64,000 nt of DNA, taken from contig WHUX01000084.1 in NCBI GenBank assembly GCA_015179025.1, positions 1 through 64,000 of the forward strand, given 5' to 3'. The notes beneath the pieces are model-generated. The model saw only the letters and a program-made list of their open reading frames with translations, did not search any database and was not told where the DNA came from. A program made the position numbers and the translations under genes. Positions 58,101-64,000 of this stretch are shown piece after piece (the first letter of the stretch is position 1; each line of letters begins with the position of its first letter). This DNA is from Terfezia claveryi. Its lineage: Eukaryota > Ascomycota > Pezizomycetes > Pezizales > Pezizaceae.

Positions 58101-59764
58101 GAGGCTTTGTCTGCAGGGTTTCATATACCGGACCTGTCACTTCCACGCCAATTATAGTAGCTAGATCCTGGTTCCAAAGTCTAGCATTGGACGACCACAA
58201 ACTTGTCTGCCGCCAATAAATAAGGACATGCAATTGTAGGGTTAAGAGTGTGAGCTACGCCAGTTGTACCTGCAATGCAAGAGAGGAAACTTTAAGCTGC
58301 TCCACGGACTACTTAGTGTGAGGCCTCCACACTGCCACTAGTGGTGCATACCCAGGACCTGCAAATTACGTACAATAGTTCATTACAAGTCTTGGGTCTG
58401 TTGGACACAGGACAATTGAAAGCGCAATTATACTATTTTTGGCCGTCGGATGGTATATCAATTAGGACATGATTTTATTATAGCCTATGGAACCGTACAA
58501 GAGCTTCTAAGCCCATACATATCGATACCTACAGTACTTACCCTATGGTGCCAGCTAAATTATCTCATAGTTTACGTCATCCGGACCTCTAAGTATAACT
58601 ATGTTGTGTGTGTCTCACGACATGCGTAATGACCCTTGCCGGTGGGATACTTTTTGCACTATTAGCTGATACAGCAGCTGAGAAATTTAAACGGAGTCGA
58701 GTAGGTTGTATCGATGGATGATTTTTTCTCTAACAGTTCACGTCAGTGCGATTGTACGTTCAAATTCCCGCGTACCGTGGTGTTGTGGAAATGGTCACTG
58801 CACCAGAATTAGTGAGTTACTGGAGGTAATCTGGCCAACGCACTGTCACTGGTAAATAATGACATAAAGAGTAGAGCACACTTCTCAATAGTAGGATCTC
58901 CCAACTAGGATTCTATTTTCCTGAAGTATTCTGGAGTATTTCAGAATCAGCAAAATCCTGCATGATATCACTCTAGGCGGAATGTAGGAATAGGGTACTG
59001 ACAGTACAGTTCACTGGCATTATTTTTCATTAGGAAACCTCTCTAATAGACATTCCTATATACCACCCCGATTATTTTTGACTCTTAAATTCACCTGTAA
59101 TAGTTAAGTGTAGTTCTGTGCGCTGTTGGGTTCTCCTCCAGGGGTTTACCTCACGTACCTGGGCAATACGTATATCTGGACATCTAGTGCCCTAGAGTTA
59201 GCATATATAATAGCTAATTTCGTAATAAAATCTTGTCGCTGGTAGACGGTCAAGGTCCAAAAGTATGGGTTGGGGTTATGGTCCTGCTATGCAGTATAAT
59301 TGGAGCAAGTGCGGTAGCCTGCGTTTTTCAACTTTCTTTGGCTTGGCACCCACCCAATCTGGAAGTCGAGAGGTACCCTATTTGTTCTAGTGCAAAGCAT
59401 TTGCAGATTTAACTGCAAGTTTAAAGCAATAAAAAAATAGTGCAAAACATATCTACTTAGATTATTCCTCTGCCCTAATTCGTACTAAGTCTGGTTGCAC
59501 TCTATATAGCGATTGACCGCTCGATCGCTCGATGGGATGGACTGGTCGATGGGATACGCTAAAATTACATACAAATTGTTACAGTGCGCGCCTTGACCTG
59601 AACTGTATTTTGGTTTGACTACAACCAGCTTGGGCTAGATTATCCCATCGGCAGGTCAATCGCTGTAGTGTTATGGCATGACTAACTATCCAGTTCTTAT
59701 ATATTTGTGTTTGGGGCTAGAATACCCCTTAGTTCAACAGTTTCACGGCCGAGCAATCCTTGTA
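55182..59764. other. Long intergenic stretch between Hsp70-like genes
   Basis: No gene is recognised. It contains a micro-retroposon (56495-56557). The last part (from about 59765) matches the 3' flank of the other Hsp70-like gene (from about 52050), so the tandem duplication included 3' flanking DNA. Confidence 0.45.
56495..56557 (+). mobile_element. Micro-retroposon with poly(A) and 12-bp target duplication
   Basis: The 63-bp insert (CCGCCTCCATACC... GGACGTACAGACTT then A18) is flanked by GCTTATATTGAA at 56483-56494 and 56558-56569. Its 3' part GACGTACAGACT is shared with the insert at 36131-36188, pointing to the same source element. Confidence 0.75.
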
Positions 59765-59929
59765 CAAGTACAGATCAGCTAGATAAATTGTAGGCACTCA
59801 CTCATTTATTGCAAGCACAATTATATTCAGAACAAAACAAAAACACAATACAAGAACCATTCCAAAGGCATGAAACAAAGTAGTATGTTGGGGCCGTGGA
59901 ATGAGAGATTTCCGGAATCATCGCTTGAA

Positions 59930-62769
59930 TTAACTATCAAGCCCAAGGTGCCTGAGCTCACCCACAATCTCATCCTCATCCTGATTGCCTTCCCCAGGAT
60001 CGTCTAGCTCATAGACCCTTCCAGACGCAAGTGCCTGGAGTTGTTTGACACCTGGTTTATCTTCGTGGCGATACTCCTTGATACCTTTGCCAGAAACCTT
60101 TCCCCCTACTAGCGTCGTGAATGTCAAGTCTGCCGACTCTAACTTCAGGAGAATCTTGGCTGGGATTAACCAGTATTCACGGAAACCCATAACACTCGGC
60201 GCCCTGATGAAGTGCTTTCGGGACTGGGCATCGCTGAAATCGGTTTTGTATGTGAGGAGTGGGTAGATACCTAGTGTACGGTGAGTATAGATATCATACG
60301 CTTTGAGACGCATAACCTGATGGGGCATACTTCGATGTTCCAGGTCTGAAGGGGCGATGTCTTCTTCACAATAATAAATCTCCTGCTCAGGAACTAGCAG
60401 AGCTTTTTGAGCTTCTTCAGGGTAGACGACAGGGCAGCGACAGGTGAATTCGGAGGTGATGCCGATTTCTTCACGCATGAGTGCTCCCTTTGTTGGTCAG
60501 CTTGAACGGGGCTGGGGGGTATTTAAGCGGCTCAGCTGAGTAGCTAACGTACTTTTCGAATGAGCCAGTCCATACGATCAACGCACACCGGCCCAAAAAT
60601 AGGGTCCATGGCACGCTTGCTGCGCGGGTGAACACCGAACTTGAAAGGCTCAATGATGCTGATGCCATAGTGGTATCGGGCTCTGCGGCTCTCCACTATA
60701 CCCCACTGTGATTTGCCAGCCCTATGCATGCGGATACCGTGCTTGACCGCGCCGAGGACGATTGCAACGGCCCTAGCCAATCGTAGCAAGTCAGTCAACA
60801 TTATTTATGCTATCAAATTGAAGCTTTTCTTCATTGGCTACTGAAATCGATCAAGGAGGTAATTCTTACGGTTTGGAAGGCCTGATCAACTTGATCTCCT
60901 TGCCGTCCTTATTCCGTACATTTTCTTTAAGCCAATTTGCCAGATATTGTGATGAGCCGAATCCTCCGACCAAGATAATCCCCTGAACTCAGCCTAGCAT
61001 CAGTCCCAAAAGCCATGCGCAGCAATTATACAGGGGAAGAGGAAAGACACACATCGACATTCTTTTTAGTTGCCTCTTGCGCCATTTTGACCTGCTTCTG
61101 CACTAATTCCGCGATCTCGGTAAATGTGCTCTCAAAGATTCCCTTCAGCTCGTTCTTCGAAAACTTGATTTTCCCCTTCTTCACTCGGACCGTGGGATCA
61201 TCCGAGTCAGGGACCCCGGGAACTGCGCATACCATACAATTATCATCGTCCAGCTCATCATCGTGGTCATTGTCAGGGTGGTATTTGGGCTTGATTTCCG
61301 TTTCGAAATCTTTACGCATCACTTGGCGGTCGTCATCATCCATCTTGTCATATGCCCTATCCGACCGGGGTGAAGGAGTAAGCGGGGGAATCTTTAATCC
61401 TGGGTACATCGATGAAGACGACTTACTCTTGGCCAATTCGGCTGATCACCAAATCTTCAAAGCGTCGATTCAGGACTGTAGAGCCATAGAGGGCCCCAGT
61501 GCCAATGGTGCACTCACTGACCTTCAGAGGCGATATTTTTGTGACTTCGTAAGGGATCAAATCCTGTTGTACAAGTCAGTTGTTGTTTCCAGACACAAGC
61601 TTTGACCTTTGCAAATTGGAGGGGATTAAGTATGTAAGGTTCGCGGTGGCCTTCTCAATTACATGAGGGTGGTGAGTTTTTTTTTTTCCCCAACCAACAA
61701 ACAAACATAAATCAACGTACCACAGTCCCACCACCACAATCTGCAATTACGTAGACGTCACCGACCTATATTTTCGTGTAGTTAGTGGTTATGATTCCTC
61801 GAGTGACCTTATTGGATAGCCAAACAGACTTTCAAATTTCCCTTCATTTCATCTAAATCGGTGAGACAGTGCACTGCGGCCGCCTCAGGCTCGGAAATCA
61901 TAAAAATTTGATTCTCTGACAGGCCCGCGGCTATGGCCGCCTGCTTTGTAATATCCTTCGCCTTGTCATCCCAAATCTACAACCACGCGTAAAATTAGCA
62001 ATAAAATCTGCCTAAAGACATCTATGGTTCCCTACTGCTGGTACTGTCAGACAGCACTTAATCTCCACCGCTCCTTCATCCCCTAACTGTTCCTTCAATA
62101 CAGGAAAACTCTCCCCGATTCTGAATTGTATAAATTCATACAACAACCTCAAGTAATCTGCGGCCAAATCTGCCGGTTTTTTTCCCGCCGGGATCGCCTT
62201 GATTGTTGTTTGGAGCTGAGCGAGGTTTGTAGATTTGCTCTCCGGATACCCTTTCAGCCCCTTTCTTTTGAGCCGTTGGAGAAGTTCCGCCGGGGTGGAG
62301 TAATCGCCTTCGTTCAGTAGGAGCTTAAACCACTCGAGACGCTTGCTGGCCGGTGTTGCTGGTACGTTACCCCATTTGATACCCTTACTGCTATATCTTA
62401 AAACCGAGGGAACTTTGTCGGAGGATTGATTCTATAAAGTTTAACGTTGGAAGAGGTAACGTGGGGGGAAGGTAATGAACCTGATCAGGCCAATCTTGAT
62501 TATGATGTGTTTTATCACTGGCTAAATTATGCTGTGATTGTGACGGACAAATTAGTGGTCAGTCAAGAATATGAAAACGGGATTTATAGATAGGGGCCTC
62601 ATACCCAAGCTACACCAGAGAATGTAGTCCCAAAGTCAATTCCAATGATAAGTGTGTTTTGCTGGGGCTTTTTTGCTGGGGCTGCTGTAGCATTGTTTCC
62701 TGCTGGTCCAGCATTATTGCTTGCTCGCAGCTTGTATGCTGCGGGTTTACGCTTACTCTTCTTTGGCAT
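59930..62769 (-). CDS. Hsp70-like ATPase, copy 2 (691 aa, 11 exons)
   Basis: The exons (minus) are 62769-62605, 62531-62481, 62431-62036, 61976-61830, 61765-61721, 61563-61427, 61356-61053, 60982-60870, 60772-60553, 60487-60331 and 60270-59930. Every intron sits at the same position and phase as in copy 1. The motifs IGIDFGTTFSGVAW, IWDDKAK, SEPEAAAVH, ADCGGGTVDL and LVGGFGSSQYL are all kept. The last intron (60 nt, GTATGC...CTAG) is a multiple of three and open, so a 20-residue longer read-through form is also possible. The N-terminus is Lys/Ala-rich (MPKKSKRKPAAYKLRASNN). The frame is intact, so two functional paralogues seem to coexist. Confidence 0.85.
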
Positions 62770-62849
62770 GATTAGTGTTTAGGTAGCTGTTGGAGACGGC
62801 AGGGAGAGTAGTTGTTGGAGAGAGCAATCGTGAAGAGACTGAAGAGAGC

Positions 62850-63232
62850 AGAGTTTAATGAATGACACCACGGTGAACGTCACAGTATTAATAGGCTCAC
62901 AAGCCATCACGACTTCCACTCTCATGGAACAATGCATGATTCTGGATGGCACAAGCTAGTTTGGTTGAACCACCCACCACCCTGGAGGGGCAAAACCAGA
63001 CTACATTGCATGCATTGACCATCACCCCATTACGAGCAACGCTAGTCTGGTTGAGCAACGCTTGAATATTATATCTTATTTAGGCCTAGTATATGTGAAG
63101 GACAGCAACAAACACCAGCAGGCGCGCAAACGGATCGTCATCTATCTTCTTCCCTCTTCTAAGAAGCGATATCCACGCTAAAGAGGTACTATATGGTCCC
63201 TTGGACAAGAAACGGTTTGAGCATCAAACAAA
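62850..63232. other. Upstream region between copy 2 and the right-edge gene
   Basis: Divergent promoter space between the minus-strand Hsp70-like gene and the plus-strand gene at 63233. It contains a short inverted arrangement, ACCAGACTA (62997) and TAGTCTGGTTGAGCAACGC (63042). No gene is seen. Confidence 0.45.
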
Positions 63233-64000
63233 ATGCTACAGTCCTTCATTATTTTTCATCCACTTCAGGTATTGCTTTCTTGTTTTCCCTGGTTACCGCA
63301 GATCCACGAAAATTGGAGTTATGAAGCACAGGCAAGGCATCCACATTCAATATCAAGACATAATAGCAACTGACCTCATGGTTTCAGGGCCTGCGAGGTG
63401 GCACAGCACCCCATGTCGACACTGCAATCCTGAAAGCCCAGATCGACTGCCTCACGTCACAGCGAGATGAAGCCCTTCATGTGCTCCAAGAACTTGAAGA
63501 TTTCGCAAACGCCGTTTACCCCGCATACAAAAGACTCTCTCTGAAGAATCTGAAAGCCAAACTGAATTTACGGGGAGACTGTAACTCAAAGCTCCACAAA
63601 TTCTATCAAACCACCCTATATCTTCTATCGGACTTAGAGAAAAGGAAGGATACAGTTTCTACTCTAACAAGTGAGATTCTGCGATTCGGTGATACCCAGC
63701 TTGAAGCAAATCGAGATGACTATTATTATGCCACTAAGTTTGCCGGAGTGTTTAGGGCGGTGGAAGAATGGGTGTATCTTAAGTTCCTGGATGCAGATAT
63801 TGAGCAACAGCTAGAGGCAGAGGCGGTGAATTTATTACGTGAGAGGGTGGGGGGGGATTGGCAGCGATGGTTGAAGGAGGAGCATCTCCTCCTGTTAACG
63901 AGTGTTGTGTCCGAGATGCTTGTGAGTCAGGTGCTAGAACCCCCCCTACTCGGGGTGGTCGATAGTTGTGTTGCTCTTGTCAGGTCGGCTATTGAAAAGT
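63233..64000 (+). CDS. Hypothetical helical protein, 5' part (runs off window)
   Basis: Proposed exon 1 is 63233-63268 (12 codons, MLQSFIIFHPLQ; AAAATGC context) and exon 2 starts at 63388 after a 119-nt intron (donor GTATTG, acceptor TTTCAG). Exon 2 is open for 204 codons to the window end with no stop, far longer than chance. The sequence is strongly helical and charged (AILKAQIDCLTSQRDEALHV, YKRLSLKNLKAKLNL, FRAVEEWVYLKFLDADIEQ, GGDWQRWLKEEHLLL), probably with a coiled coil near its start. No family recognised. The first exon is less certain than exon 2. Confidence 0.6.

Overview
The window looks like a repeat-rich, gene-poor region of a filamentous ascomycete (Pezizomycotina) nuclear genome. 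The evidence is short GT-AG introns of 50-140 nt with CTAAC/CTGAC-type branch points, intron-split small secreted-protein genes, fungal F-box and Hsp70-like families, Tad-like LINE, gypsy-like gag and pogo-like remnants, and many C-to-T/G-to-A style lesions in repeats that resemble repeat-induced point mutation (RIP). I cannot assign a species. All splice models here were built by eye from reading frame, splice consensus and paralogue comparison.

Layout. 1-5.4 kb: two nested LTR retrotransposons on the minus strand; the first (gag, zinc knuckle, protease start, pol beyond the left edge) appears to have inserted into a second, gypsy-like element. 5.4-14.7 kb: AT-rich, with a decayed solo LTR, an intron-split small membrane-protein gene (7725-8089) and a 370-aa orphan gene (11471-12583). 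14.7-18.3 kb: two facing, damaged F-box/zinc-motif paralogues around a tRNA-Ala(AGC). 21.7-23.3 kb: a 5'-truncated LINE with poly(A) and target-site duplication. 24.2-36.2 kb: a mosaic of MITEs, a long inverted-repeat element, a Myb/SANT-like ORF, an apparently complete non-autonomous LTR element with identical LTRs, and a pair of small secreted-protein genes (25099-25376 and 31551-31807).

36.4-41.5 kb: a pogo-like remnant abutting a decayed GH43 glycosidase, then an apparently intact secreted protein with three tandem cystine-knot-like repeats (40918-41484). 45.6-47.2 kb: a decayed FAD-linked (berberine-bridge type) oxidase, followed by a copia-type solo LTR. 52.0-62.9 kb: two tandem 11-exon Hsp70-like genes, both apparently intact (703 and 691 aa), sharing a short tract of near identity inside otherwise diverged sequence. 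A further gene starts at about 63233 and runs off the right edge.

The functional content is therefore two Hsp70-like ATPases, candidate secreted effector-like or antimicrobial-like proteins, a few orphan genes and a tRNA, set among decayed enzymes and transposons. No biosynthetic operon, CRISPR array or other multi-gene system is visible. The least conventional items are the triple cystine-knot protein, the duplicated small secreted-protein pair and the non-autonomous LTR element.
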